A stretch of DNA of 64,000 nucleotides from Palaemon carinicauda (Eukaryota > Arthropoda > Malacostraca > Decapoda > Palaemonidae): positions 80,026,654 through 80,090,653 of the forward strand of contig NC_090745.1 in NCBI RefSeq assembly GCF_036898095.1. Reading direction: 5' to 3'. Below are positions 34,166 to 48,105 of this stretch, in pieces (the stretch's first letter is position 1; each line of letters starts with the position of its first letter). The notes beneath the pieces were generated by a model that saw nothing but the letters and a program-made list of their open reading frames with translations, had not been told where the DNA came from and made no database searches. The position numbers and the translations under genes were made by a program.

Positions 34166-34201
34166 AATTTTATACACACACATATATATATATATATATA
34201 T
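31846..34201. repeat. ~2.4 kb tandem segment, copy 1
   Basis: 2,356 bp beginning CTTGTTACTTAAACCATG and ending in an (AT)n/AAATTTT tract. It is almost identical to the next two copies over its whole length, including rare variants, so the duplication is recent. Confidence 0.93.
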
Positions 34202-36446
34202 CTTGTTACTTAAACCATGATATATGTATCATGTATCACGTAGCAACTTACAAGATGCAAGATATATTACGAGATACATATAACCTGATAGAAGATAGAA
34301 GATGCAAGATATAAGATACATGATACATGATACAAGATGCATAATTCATTTATCATGTATCATGTAAAATATATCATATATCATGTATCATTTAGCATAT
34401 ATTATTTATCTTGTATTTCGATCTTGTATCCAGTATCATGTATCATGTATATTGTTACATGTTACATGATAAATGATACAGGATACAAGATACGCGATAC
34501 ATGCTATATGCTACATGATACTTGATTTCTGATACATGCTATATGCTACATGATACTTGATTTGTGATACATGTATCATGTATCATATGTCATTCATCAT
34601 GTATCATGTATTATCTAACATGTATAATATATCATCTTTCCTGTATCTTGTATCAACTATCATTAATTTTTTATCTTGTAGTATTTTGACATGTAGCTTC
34701 TTTGATGTATAATCTATCTTAAATCTTGTAACTTGCTATGCGTATCGCTTATCTCGCATCATGTTACATGCATTGTGTATCATGTTACATGTGTATTGTA
34801 TCACGTGTCATGATACAGGTATCTAGTATCTTGTATCATCTTACATATATCTTGTAGTTGGTATCATGTTACAGGTATTTCGTTTGTTGTATCATTCTAC
34901 ATTATCTTATAAATAGTATTATATTACATGTATCTTGTTAAATGATACATGATACATGATGCATGATATATTATTGATCTTGTATTATGTATCATATACC
35001 ATGTAACAAGAAACATTTATACATGTAACAAAATACATGTAACAAGATAGAAGATACGTGTAACAATATAAAGGATAAGTATAACAAGACAAGATAAGAT
35101 ATAAATGTAACAAGATACAAGATACGTGTAACAAGATACAATATACCTGTAACAAGATACATGTAACAAGATATAAGACACATGTTAAAAAATGCAAGCT
35201 ATATAAAACAATATACATGTATCATGTAACAAGAAATATGTAAAAAGATCCAAGATACAAATATCCTATATAATATATTACGGAATATGTAACAATATGC
35301 ATGTGACAAGAAACAAAATGCTTGTATAACATATATATAACAAGATACATGCAACAAGATACGAGGTATATGTAACAAAATACATACACAATATATGTAT
35401 CACATATCACGTATCATTGTATAATATATGTATCATAGATCATGTAACCGGATACAAAATACATGTAACAAGGTACAAAATATAAGTAACAAGAATCATG
35501 GATCATGTATCATGAAACAAGATACATGAATCATATATCCTGTATCATATATCAGGTATTATGTTTCATGCATCCTGTTTCATCTATCAAGATACAAGAT
35601 ACATGATACGTAATATGTGACACACGATATGCGATATAAGATACTTGATACATGTTACATGATATACTGTATGTATCTTGTTACAGGTTACATGTATCTT
35701 CTTACTTGGTACATAATTCATGCTACTTGATACGTATCTTTCATCTTGTTACATGTATCTTTTCACATGTATCTTTCATATCGTATCTTGATACATGATA
35801 CATGATGAATATATCATGTGTCATGTATTGTGTATCCTTAATCTAGTTACATATGTTTGTTACATGATACATGATACAGAATTCAAGATACAGGGAAAGA
35901 GATGCACGCTACATGTAAAAAGAAATATTTAACAAGATATATATATATGATATATCATATGTCATGCTTTATGTATCTTGTATTTTGTATTTCTTATTTT
36001 GTATCTTTTATCTTTTATCTCGTATATTGTTACATATATATATTCTATCATGTATCTTGTGTCTTGTTACATATATCTTGATACATGATACATATATCGT
36101 ATATCAGGAAACAATATACAAGATAAAAGATCGATGTAACAAGATTAATGTATCATGTATTATGTGCCTTGTACCTTGTACTTTGTTACATGTATATTGT
36201 TGCATGTATCTTGTATCTTGCTACATGATACATAGTACATGGTGTCATATATCTTGTATCCTGTATCTTTTTACATGTATCTTGTTACATGTATCTTGTA
36301 TCTGGTTACATTTATTCTTTATATTGTCACATATATCTCGTATCTTGTTGCATGAATGTTTTTTCTTGTATCTTGTATCATGTTACCAATATCTTGTCTC
36401 TTGTATCATGTATCATGTATCATGTATCTTGTATTTTGTATCTTGT

Positions 36447-36481
<35 letters not shown>

Positions 36482-36504
36482 ATATATATATATATATATA
36501 TATA

Positions 36505-36566
<62 letters not shown>

Positions 36567-36614
36567 AATTTTATACTTATATATATATTTATATATATAT
36601 ATATATATATATAT
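34202..36614. repeat. ~2.4 kb tandem segment, copy 2
   Basis: 2,413 bp. Compared with copy 1 it has an extra ~36-bp internal duplication near 34495-34560 that is shared with copy 3, and a longer terminal AT tract. Confidence 0.93.
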
Positions 36615-38828
36615 CTTGTTACTTAAACCATGATATATGTATCATGTATCACGTAGCAACTTACAAGATGCAAGATATATTACGAGATACATATAACCTG
36701 ATAGAAGATAGAAGATGCAAGATATAAGATACATGATACATGATACAAGATGCATAATTCATTTATCATGTATCATGTAAAATATATCATATATCATGTA
36801 TCATTTAGCATATATTATTTATCTTGTATTTCGATCTTGTATCCAGTATCATGTATCATGTATATTGTTACATGTTACATGATAAATGATACAGGATACA
36901 AGATACGCGATACATGCTATATGCTACATGATACTTGATTTCTGATACATGCTATATGCTACATGATACTTGATTTCTGATACATGTATCATGTATCATG
37001 TGTCATTCATCATGTATCAGGTATTATCTAACATGTATAATATATCATCTTTCCTGTATCTTGTATCAACTATCATTAATTTTTCATCTTGTAGTATTTG
37101 ACATGTAGCTTCTTTGATGTATAATCTATCTTAAATCTTGTAACTTGCTATGCGTATCGCTTATCTCGCATCATGTTACATGCATTGTGTAACATGTTAC
37201 ATGTGTATTGTATCACGTATCATGATACAGGTATCTAGTATCTTGTATCATCTCACATATATCTTGTAGTTGGTATCATGTTACATGTATTTCGTTTGTT
37301 GTATCATTCTACAGTATCTTATAAATAGTATTATATTACATGTATCTTGTTAAATGATACATGATACATAATGCATGATATATTATTGATCTTGTATTAT
37401 GTATCATATACCATGTAACAAGAAACATTTATACATGTAACAAAATACATGTAACAAGATAGAAGATACGTGTAACAATATAAAGGATAAGTATAACAAG
37501 ACAAGATAAGATATAAATGTAACAAGATACAAGATACGTGTAACAAGATACAATATACCTGTAACAAGATACATGTAACAAGATATAAGACACATGTTAA
37601 AAAATGCAAGCTATATAAAACAATATACATGTATCATGTAACAAGAAATATGTAAAAAGATCCAAGATACAAATATCCTATATAATATATTACGGAATAT
37701 GTAACAATATGCATGTGACAAGAAACAAAATGCTTGTATAACATATATGTAACAAGATACATGCAACAAGATACGAGGTATATGTAACAAAATACATACA
37801 CAATATATGTATCACATATCACGTATCATTGTATAATATATGTATCATAGATCATGTAACAGGATACAAAATACATGTAACAAGGTACAAAATATAAGTA
37901 ACAAGAATCATGGATCATGTATCATGAAACAAGATACATGAATCATATATCCTGTATCATATATCAGGTATTATGTTTCATGCATCCTGTTTCATCTATC
38001 AAGATACAAGATACATGATACGTAATATGTGACACACGATATGCGATACAAGATACTTGATACATGTTACATGATATACTGTATGTATCTTGTTACAGGT
38101 TACATGTATCTTCTTACTTGGTACATAATTCATGCTACTTGATACGTATCTTTCATCTTGTTACATGTATCTTTTCACATGTATCTTTCATATCGTATCT
38201 TGATACATGATACATGATGAATATATCATGTGTCATGTATTGTGTATCCTTAATCTTGTTACATATTTTTGTTACATGATACATGATACAGAATTCAAGA
38301 TACAGGGAAAGAGATGCATGCTACATGTAAAAAGAAATATTTAACAAGATATATATATATGATATATCATATGTCATGCTTTATGTATCTTGTATTTTGT
38401 ATTTCTTATTTTGTATCTTGTATCTTTTATCTCGTATATTGTTACATATATATATATATATTCTATCATGTATCTTGTGTCTTGTTACATATATCTTGAT
38501 ACATGATACATATATCGTATATCAGGAAACAATATACAAGATAAAAGATCGATGTAACAAGATTAATGTATCATGTATTATGTGCCTTGTACCTTGTACC
38601 TTGTACTTTGTTACATGTATATTGTTGCATGTATCTTGTATCTTGCTACATGATACATAGTACATGGTGTCATATATCTTGTATCCTGTATCTTTTTACA
38701 TGTATCTTGTTACATGTATCTTGTATCTGGTTACATTTATTCTTTATATTGTCACATATATCTCGTATCTTGTTGCATGAATGTTTTTTCTTGTATCTTG
38801 TATCATGTTACCAATATCTTGTCTCTTG
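36615..38828. repeat. ~2.4 kb tandem segment, copy 3 (truncated right end)
   Basis: About 2,214 bp matching copies 1 and 2. It lacks the terminal AT tract and diverges after the CTTGTCTCTTG word at about 38819-38829. Confidence 0.93.
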
Positions 38829-39004
38829 TTTCATGTTATATGTATCTTGTATCTTGTTTCATGTTACATATTTCTTATATGTAGTATAATGATACATGTA
38901 TCTTGTATATTGTTACATAATACATGATACATTATACATGATACATGTATCTTGTATCTTGTTACATAATACATGATACATTATACATGATACATGGTAT
39001 CTTG

Positions 39005-39975
39005 TTGCATATATGTGAAGCTACTTAGGACAGAATATTTACAATAATAGCTTCAAGTCTTCTATGTTTTTAATTATCATTTTTCAAGTTATGCTGAGTA
39101 GTTACTGACATTAATCTTTCAGGGCATTTGATTACTTTTATATTTGAAATTAAGATCCCCAAGAGATGGCAAATTGCCGTTCTTTTTTCTACTTTAATAA
39201 GTGAACTTTGGTGAACAATAATTTTACAAATTTCTTCTACAATTACAGAATTAGTAAGCACACAAAACTTGGAACGAAATTAATTCTCTTGAATATTTGA
39301 GGCTACAACCGTGGATTGGAACTTCAACTTACTATGGGTTGCAGAATCCGTGAGTCTCCATTTCAGGCAGGAAGGGAACGCGGTCTAAGACAGGTGTCAT
39401 CCAATTGGACACGTTGAAAAATTCTTCCTAACTCGTCTCGGGCAGGAGTTAGTTATTTATCTACCTCTCTGATTGAAAGGCTAAAGGGCATCTCCAACTA
39501 GAGTTTTCTCCTTCTTCCTGCTGCCAAATTTACTGCATTTCTTGAAGTTAATTAAATGTCTATCACATTGGCACTTGGTGTGAGGGCCACACCTCAAGAT
39601 GGGGGAAAAGGGGGAATCTTTCATTGTATTTGCTGCTTAAGGAAGAGCGGCGCTACTTCCTTGCAGGTGTGGCAACCCTACGTCACGTCATGTGACTGAT
39701 CCTTTGTTCTATTGCTCCCCTTCATCTAACGTATTTTTTACGCCATTCAACCTGCTTTACGTCATGGTGATGTCATTGTTACCGGCTTTCTGTAGGCGTC
39801 TTTTGGGCCGGTGAGCTGCGCCTAACAATTACTCATACTAGTGAGTCATCCTTCGCATTCTCAGCACAAGGGATGTTTGGTCAGCGAAAACTACAACATA
39901 AGCATTTTAATGCACTCACTGCCTTCCCGCTCCTCTTTCTCTCTCGTTTCTAGTCTCTCTTTACAATAAACTTTA
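39005..39975. other. ~970-bp unclassified insertion in the satellite
   Basis: Non-repetitive sequence of normal complexity with heptamer satellite on both sides. It starts near TGTGAAGCTACTTAGG and ends near CAATAAACTTTACA, so a solo LTR (TG...CA, with AATAAA near the end) is possible, but no target duplication is evident. No convincing ORF is present. Confidence 0.5.
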
Positions 39976-40579
39976 CAAAATCATGTATCTTGCATCATGT
40001 ATCATTTAGCATGTATCATGCATCATGCATCATTATCATGCATCTTGTACCTTGTACCTTGTATAATGTAACCGATATCTTGTTGCACATATCTTGAAAC
40101 ATGATACATGTATCATATATCATGTAAAAAGATACAAAATACAAGAAACAATATACATGTAACAAGATTCATGTAACATGATACAAGATACAATATACAG
40201 GACGCCATGTATCTTGTAACTAAATACAATATGCATGAAACATATTACAAGATACAAGATACATGTGACATGGATACAAGATACAAGATACATGTGACAT
40301 GGATACAAGATACAAGATACCATATAAATGATATATGTAAAATGATAAAAGGTATAAGATACCAGAAACAAGATACATGATATATGATACCATGTATCAT
40401 GTATCATGTATCATGATATCAAATATCACAAATCTTTTGTGTTGTATCTTGTATCATGAATCCTGTATCTTGTTGCATGTATCTTTATACATGTATCATG
40501 TATCACGTAACAAGTTACAAGACACAATATATATGTAACAAGATACAGGTATCTTATGTCATGTGTCATGCATGTATCA

Positions 40580-40893
40580 TGTTTAAGAGTCATGAATGGC
40601 AGAGGCAAGGGTCAGGACCATTGCCCTAGCAATCAGGACAATACCCTAGTTACTGACCATATATTATATGATCAGCGCCCAAGCCTCCTCTCCTTACAAG
40701 CTAGGACCAGGGAAGGCCAGGCAGTGGCTGCTGATGACTCAGAAGATAGACCTATAGGCTCCCCCAAACCCCACAACCTTAGCTCACAAGGATGGTAAGG
40801 ATGCAGAAACTAATGGCACTAACAAGTCTGAGCGGGACTCGAAACCCCGTCTGGCAAACACCAGACAGAGACGTTACCACTCAAGCCACAACC
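40580..40893 (-). mobile_element. tRNA-derived SINE (minus strand)
   Basis: On the minus strand the head has A-box-like TGGCTTGAGTGG (about 40878-40891) and B-box-like GGTTTCGAGTCCCGC (about 40833-40848), 30-odd bases apart as in tRNA genes. A ~240-bp body follows (CCATCCTTGTGAGCTAAGG..., CATCAGCAGCCACTGCC...) ending in CTCTGCCATTCATG. The same family is at 43678-43999 and 55033-55383. Confidence 0.8.
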
Positions 40894-40931
40894 AACAACC
40901 CATGTATCAGAAATCTTGTGTCTAGTATCTT

Positions 40932-40933
<2 letters not shown>

Positions 40934-40995
<62 letters not shown>

Positions 40996-41221
40996 TTGCT
41001 AAGTTACAACCCTAGTTGGAAAAGTAGCATGCTATGAGCCCATGGGTTCCAGCAGGGAAAATAACACAGTCAAGTAAGGAAACAAGGAAAAATCAAATAT
41101 TTCAAGAACTATAACAACATTATAATGAATATTTCCTATATAGATTTTTAAAACTTCAACGAAATAAGAGGAAGAGAAATTAGATATAATAGTGTACCCG
41201 ACTCTAACCTAAGACAGTGGG
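40934..41221 (-). repeat. dispersed LINE-tail repeat with (ATT)n, copy C
   Basis: ATT run at 40934-40994 followed by the family body (CTTGCTAAGTTACAACCC..., AGTTGGAAAAGTAGCATGC). It is cut off at ACCTAAGACAGTGG, where the satellite resumes. Confidence 0.85.
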
Positions 41222-41982
41222 TACAGGATACATGTATCATACATTATGTATCAATTACAATGTATCATGTATCAAGTATCATGTATCTTGCATTTTTCTT
41301 CTTTCATGTATCATGTGTCTTTTTAAAAGATATATGATATATAATTTAGGATTCCTGTATCATGTATTATATATCATGTATCATACATAATTCCTCATGT
41401 ATATTGTATCATGTACCTTCTATTTTTCATATTGTAACTTGTTACTAGTAACTTGTTACATGTATCTTGTTACATGTATCATGTATCCTATAACATGATA
41501 CATGGTAATAGATATATATAACAAGATACATGTAATAAGATACACATATTATTTGCCATGTATCATTTATCACATATATTGTACTTTTTACCTAGAACCT
41601 TCTTAAATATATTTGGATACATGATATATATGTCTTGTACATTTTAACTGTGTGTAAGTTACAAGATACAGGTAACAAGATACATGTGACAAAATACATG
41701 TAACAAGAGATCTGTATCATGCATCATGTATCAAGTACCGTGTACCCTGTACCTTGTACCTCATTATTTGTTACATATATCTTGTTCCATATATCTAGAT
41801 ACATGACACATATATCATATATCATGTGCCAGATACAAGATAAAGATGCAGGTAACAGGATACATGTAACAAGATGCATGTATTATGTATCATGTATCAT
41901 GCATTATGTATCATACATCATGTATTATGTATCAATTATCATGTAATTGGTACCTTGTACCTTGTACTTTGTTATAAGTACT

Positions 41983-41984
<2 letters not shown>

Positions 41985-42044
<60 letters not shown>
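41985..42044. repeat. (AT)n microsatellite
   Basis: TA repeat in the satellite. Confidence 0.95.
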
Positions 42045-42047
<3 letters not shown>

Positions 42048-43248
42048 ATACATGATTCATGTATCATATATCATTAAACAAGATAATAGATACAAAATGC
42101 ATGCAACAATATACAAGTATCATGTAACATGTATCATTTATCATGTATCATGTATTTTGTACATGGTAACTTGTACCTCGTTACACATATATTACATGAA
42201 TCTCATATCTTGTTATATAAACATGATACATTGCATCGTGTATATTGTATCTTGTATTTTTTATTATGCAACTTGTTCCATATATCGTGTTATATGTATC
42301 TTATATTTTGTTACATTTACCTTGTAACTCATATCTTTTTATCATGTGTCATATATCAGGTTAAAGTATCTAGTATCTTGTATCATTTCACAAGGGTATT
42401 ATCCATTGTATAATGTTACATGTATATTGTATCTCGTATCATGTTATATTTATCTCTATTACTTTTATTTTGTATCTTGTTACATGATACATTACATAAG
42501 TTACATGATACTCATGGAACTAGATACATGATACATGACGCATGATATATTTTACATGACATTTGATGCAGGTATCATGTATCTTGTATTGTGTATCATT
42601 TATTATTTATCATGTACCTTGTATTAAGTAAAAAGATATATGATACAAGATAGAAAGATACATAATACATGATACATTACACATAATGTATGATATATTA
42701 TATATGCTAAATATACCATATATAAAGTATTATGAATCATGTATCATGTATTATTTATTATGTCACCTTATTAGATGTATCTTGTATCCTGTTACATGAT
42801 ACATGATTCATGATACATCACATCAAGTATTTTATATCTTCTATATCGTACCTTGTATCTTTTATCTTATATTTTGTATCTTTTTACATGTACTTTAAAT
42901 TTGTTACATATAACTTGTATCTTGTTACATGTATCTTTTTACATGATTCATGCATCATGAATCCTGTAAAAATATACATGTAGGAAGATCCATGTATCAT
43001 ATGTCATACATCATGAATTTTGTATCATGAACTATATATCTTGTGGGTTGTATCTTGCTTAATATATTTTGTTACATATGTCTTGATACATGATACATGT
43101 ATTCTGTATCATCTAACAGGAAACAATTACAAGATGCATGTAAAAAGATACACGATATCAGATATATGTATCATGCATGATGGATCATGTATCTTGTACC
43201 TTGTATCGTATACCTTGTTTCGTATCTCGTTGCATATATCTTGAAAAG

Positions 43249-43320
<72 letters not shown>
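43249..43320. repeat. (AT)n microsatellite
   Basis: TA repeat in the satellite. Confidence 0.95.
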
Positions 43321-43322
<2 letters not shown>

Positions 43323-43677
43323 TGTATTATAGATACATTTAACAAAATACAATATGCAAGAAATATAAAGGCGGGTATCTTGTAAAAAGATACACGCAAC
43401 ATGATACACGAAAGAAGATACATGATACAAGTAAAAATGATTCAAGGCACAAGATAAAAGATATAAAATACTAGATACATGATATATGATACCATGTATC
43501 ATGTATCATGATATCAAACATCACAAATCTGTTGTGTCGTATTTTGTATTATGAATCCTGTATCTTGTTGCATGTATCTTTATACATGTATCATGTATCA
43601 CGTAACAAGATATAAGACACAATATATATATGTAACAAGATACAGGTATCCTATGTCATGTGTCATGCATGTATCAT

Positions 43678-43999
43678 GTTTAAAGTTTTAAAGGTCACTC
43701 ATAAATGGCAGAGGCAAGGGTCAGGACCATTGCCCTAGCAATCAGGACAATACCCTAGTTACTGACCATATATTATATGATCAGCGCCCAAGCCTCCTCT
43801 CCTTACAAGCTAGGACCAGGGAGGGCCAGGCAGTGGCTGCTGATGACTCAGCAGATAGACCTATAGGCTCCCCCAAACCACCCAACCTTAGCTCACAAGG
43901 ATGGTAAGGTTGCAGACACTAATGGCAGTAACAAGTCTGAGAGGGACTTGAACCTCCGTCTGGCAAACACCAGACAGAGACGTTACCAATCAGGCCACA
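43678..43999 (-). mobile_element. tRNA-derived SINE (minus strand)
   Basis: Duplicate of the SINE at 40580-40893, with A-box-like sequence near 43986-43999 and B-box-like sequence near 43941-43954 (complement strand). Confidence 0.8.
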
Positions 44000-44049
44000 A
44001 CCCATGTATCAGAAATTTTGTATCTAGTACCTTGTATCTTGTATCCTGT

Positions 44050-44320
44050 ATTATTATTATTATTATTATTACTTGCTAGGTTACAACCCTAGTTGGAAAA
44101 GTAGCATGCTATGAGCCCATGGGTTCCAGCAGGGAAAATAACACAGTCAAGTAAGGAAACAAGGAAAAATCAAATATTTCAAGAACTATAACAACATTAA
44201 AATTAATATTTCCTATATAGATTTTTAAAACTTCAACGAAATAAGAGGAAGAGAAATTAGATAGAATAGTGTGCCCGACTGTACCCTCATGCAAGAGGAC
44301 TATAACCTAAGACAGTGGGT
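44050..44320 (-). repeat. dispersed LINE-tail repeat with (ATT)n, copy D
   Basis: Short ATT run (44050-44071) and the family body; duplicate of copy C. It retains GTGCCCGACTGTACCCTC..., a block that copy C has partly lost. Confidence 0.85.
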
Positions 44321-44960
44321 ACATGATATATGTATCACACATTATGTATCAATTATAATGTATCATGTGCCATGTATCATGTATCATGTATCGTATCAAG
44401 TATCATGTATCTTGCATTTTTCTTCTTACATGTATCATGTATCTTTTTAAAAGAAATATGATATATGATTTAGGATTCCTTTATCATGTATTATATATCA
44501 TGTATCATACATCATTCCTCATGTATATTGTATCATGTATCATGTATCATGTATCTTCTATATTGCATCTTGTAACTTGTTATATGTATCTTGTTACATG
44601 TATCATGTATCCTATAACATGATACAAGTTAAAAGTTATATGTAACAAGATACATGTTACATGTAACAAGATACACATATCATTTGTCATGTATCATGTA
44701 TCATGTATATTGTACTTCTTACCTAGCACCTTGTTAAATATATTTTGATACATGATATATGTGTCTTGTACAGGTAACAAGATAAAAGTGACAAAATACA
44801 TGTAACAAGAGATCTGTATCATGCATCATGTATCAAGTATCGTGTATCTTGTACATTGTACCTCATTATTTTTTACATATATTTTGTTCCATATATCTAG
44901 ATACATGACACATTTATCATATATCATGTACCAAATACAAGATAAAAATACAGGTAACAA

Positions 44961-45151
44961 GATGCCTCGTGTTTACCTGTTCTCTAGTACTCCCTCTGCA
45001 GGGAGAGCTTTGATGTGTGACTGGTTATTTTGCCGGGAATCTATGCCAGAGTTCCCTGAGGCTTTGAATATTAGCATAGCACCGGGAGACGCCCGCCGTG
45101 TTGTAAATAATACTTCGTTCTTTCTTTAATTGGAGAGTTGTTTTATGTATC

Positions 45152-45246
<95 letters not shown>

Positions 45247-45730
45247 CTTTATTAGTTTCTTTGTGTATGGAGAATGGTTTTTTTTTTTGTTGGATTTGTG
45301 ATTACTGTTATTAATTATAAGGTTTAGCTTTATACTATAGGTAGGAGTTTAAGTATTTCCTCACTGTGCTCTCCTCCTTCCTTCCTAACCTTATTTAGTA
45401 ATAGGCAAGTGATCTAAATTTGGGCCCCTGATTTATTGCTTATGTGTTATATATTCATTCATCTATCTTAGGGATTTATATTATATATGTTAGGTCATCC
45501 TTTCGGATGTTTATTCTAAGGACGTGAATTTTTCTCCTGTTGTCACAAGGCTGACCGATATTTATATATGTTGTGTTAATTTTCATTTGTTGTTTTACGT
45601 GTATATTAAAGATTGTTAAGTTTTTCTCGTGTTCTCGTTTCCATTGACCCTTTTTCATTGAGCATTTAAAACACTGACCTCTCTTTCCGAGTTCTTTAAA
45701 GATCTTGCACCACGGCCTCACCCGAGGTCG
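44961..45730. mobile_element. unclassified ~770-bp insertion with possible 6-bp target duplication
   Basis: Complex sequence between satellite blocks. TAACAA precedes it (44955-44960) and follows it (45731-45736), and the outer bases CCTCG and CGAGG are complementary. It contains an (AT)n tract at 45154-45241. Because TAACAA is also a common word of the surrounding satellite, the duplication could be chance. No ORF with recognisable content is present. Confidence 0.45.
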
Positions 45731-46750
45731 TAACAATCGTGTATCATGAATAATGTATCATGTATCATATATCTTGTATCATGTATCTTGTATCTTGTAT
45801 CATGTTACATGTATATTCTATCTGCTATCCTTATCTTGTTACATGTATCTTGTATCTTGTATTTTGTTACATGTATCTTGTATCTTGTTATATGATACAT
45901 GATACACTATACATGATGCATGATACATAATAAATTATAAACGATAAATGATATATGATACATGTAACATGTTTCTTATATGATTTATCATTTATCATGT
46001 ATCATGTTTTATACAGTATATCATGTATCTTGTATATACTTGAATATATCTTGCTACATATATCATCTTCCATGATACTTGATGCATGTATTTTGTCATG
46101 TAACAAGATACAATATACAACCTATATGTAACCAGATACTTTTATCATGTATTATTTATCATGTATCATGTATCTTATTACATTTACCTTGTTATATATA
46201 TCTTGATATATGATACATGTATCATGTTTCATGTAACAAGATACAAGATACAAGATACATGTAAAAAGATACTTGTGTCATGCACTATGTATCATGAATC
46301 TTGTACCATATAACCCTGTAACTTCCAATTTGTACCTTGTTATGTGTATCTTATATCTTCTTTCATGATATATGATACAAGATTCATGGGTTCATGTATC
46401 TTGTATCTTGTATCTTGTCACTTGTATCTTATTTCACGTATCTTGTTATATGTAAATTGAATATTTTATCATGCATCATGTTACATATATATTGTATCTT
46501 GCATTGTTACCTGTATCTTTTATCTTTTATCATGTTAAATGTATCATATATGTTGTATCATGTTACATCTATCATGTATGATGCATCATTTTACATGATA
46601 CATGATACATGACTTATATATCTTGTATCTTGTATCTTGTTACATGTTACAGGTTACATGTTACATGCTACATGTTACATGATAAATGATACATGTATCA
46701 TGTATCGTGTATCAAGTATCATTTATTATCTATCATATATAATATATCAT

Positions 46751-47104
46751 GTAGCATGTCCAATACCTCGTGCCAGCTCGTGAGAGGGCCTCGCAAGAAA
46801 ATTATGAAATGTCACGATGTCGCCAGGTTATTAGAAATATTTCAAATTTTATCCCATCTTTGTTTGAGGGTGATGACTTTGCACCACCCCGCAATATTGG
46901 ATTTTGCGACGTTGGGCAAACACCTCGTAGGATTCCGTAAGGGTTCGTGCCAATCCTTACAACCTTGTGCCAGCCATGACGCCTTGCAACCTTTTGCAAG
47001 GTCTTACCCCAAAATGTTCCCCATTCTTAAGCACAGGCTACGATATCTGTCGAGCTGGCTATAAATTAGCCTATAAGGGTCGGTAGGGATGTTTCCGTTT
47101 TTAT
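46751..47104. other. non-coding stretch, no gene seen
   Basis: Unique-looking sequence of higher GC just right of the satellite. It has a 123-codon open frame without recognisable motifs, which I do not accept as a gene. Confidence 0.5.
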
Positions 47105-47697
47105 TCTGGCCAATAGAGAGTTATGGCGTCTTTTGACTGGCCAGACAGTACTACACTGGATCCTTATCTGTGGTTAGGGTTCATTTTCCCTTTGCCTACA
47201 CATACACCGAATAGTCTGGCCTATTTTTCACCTATTCTCCTCTGTCCTCATACACCTGACAACAGTGAGATTACCTAACAATTCTTCTTCACCCAAGGGG
47301 TTACTGCATTGTAATTATTCAGTGGCCACTTTCCTCTAGCAAAGGTAGAAGAGACTCTAGCTATGGTAAGCAGCTCTTCTAGGAGAAGGACACTCGAAAA
47401 TTAAACCATTGTTTTTTAGTCTTGGGTAGTGTCATGGCCTCTGCAACATGGTCTTCCACTATCTTGGGTTAGAGTTCTATTGCCTGAGGGTACACTCGGG
47501 CACACTATTATATCTAATTTCTCTTCCTTTTTTTTTGTTGAAGTTTATACAGTTTATATAGGCGATATTTATTTTAATGTTGTTACTCCTCTTAAAATAT
47601 TTGTTTCCTTTTCCATTTCCTCACTGGGCTATTTTCCATGTTGGAGGCCCTTGGGCTTATAGCATCCTACTTTTCTAAATAGGGTTTTAGCTTAGAA

Positions 47698-47738
<41 letters not shown>

Positions 47739-47746
47739 TAATAATA
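47105..47746 (+). repeat. dispersed LINE-tail/SINE-like repeat with (TAA)n, copy E (longest)
   Basis: The most complete copy of the family, ~640 bp, ending in TAA repeats (47699-47746). The last ~200 bp (TTTATATAGG..., CTCACTGGGCTATTTTCC, TTATAGCATCC) match the 3' end of the LINE at 24956-25870. The upstream part (CTGGCCAGACAGTACTACAC..., CTCTTCTAGGAGAAGGACACTC) is non-coding and shared with copies A, C and D. Confidence 0.8.
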
Positions 47747-47816
47747 TGTACTTGTATGTACGTATTTAAATAACCAAGGAAATTCTGTATGCTATTCTGA
47801 GTTTTGGTCATAACTT

Positions 47817-48070
47817 TGTGACGGGCCGAGAGAAGGCTGTGACTCAAAGACAGGATGTAAGCAACTGAGTGAGTTTATCATAGAACACTCTCCTTTATAT
47901 ACAAAAGCTAAGGAAACAGGAAATTTCCTGTTAAAAAACAACACCGTTACTGCTGAAAAATACAGACATCATTTTTCAGGTTCTATTTAGTGCAAGGGGA
48001 GAGCGAAGATACAAGAATAATATATACACAAAATTAAATACGTACGATCGTGTGACGCACGGTTGGTACA
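47817..48070 (-). repeat. gypsy A 3' LTR
   Basis: 254 bp. It is preceded on the minus strand by a polypurine tract AGGGGGGGGAGCCA (about 48071-48084), as expected at a 3' LTR. Confidence 0.92.
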
Positions 48071-48105
48071 TGGCTCCCCCCCCTAAAAATGACATACTGT
48101 ACATG

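Larger units (their letters stand above)
40381..41865. repeat. ~1.5 kb segmental duplication, copy 1
   Basis: Collinear with 43483-44962, including a SINE, an (ATT)n LINE tail and satellite on both sides. It may extend further left with lower similarity. Confidence 0.85.
43483..44962. repeat. ~1.5 kb segmental duplication, copy 2
   Basis: Partner of 40381-41865. The shared SINE and LINE tail show that both insertions happened before the duplication. Divergence is clearly higher than among the ~2.4 kb triplicates. Confidence 0.85.

Noticed and set aside
46693..47064. 123-codon frame right of the satellite
   Set aside because: Its start lies within satellite sequence, an overlapping antisense frame exists, and no motif is seen.
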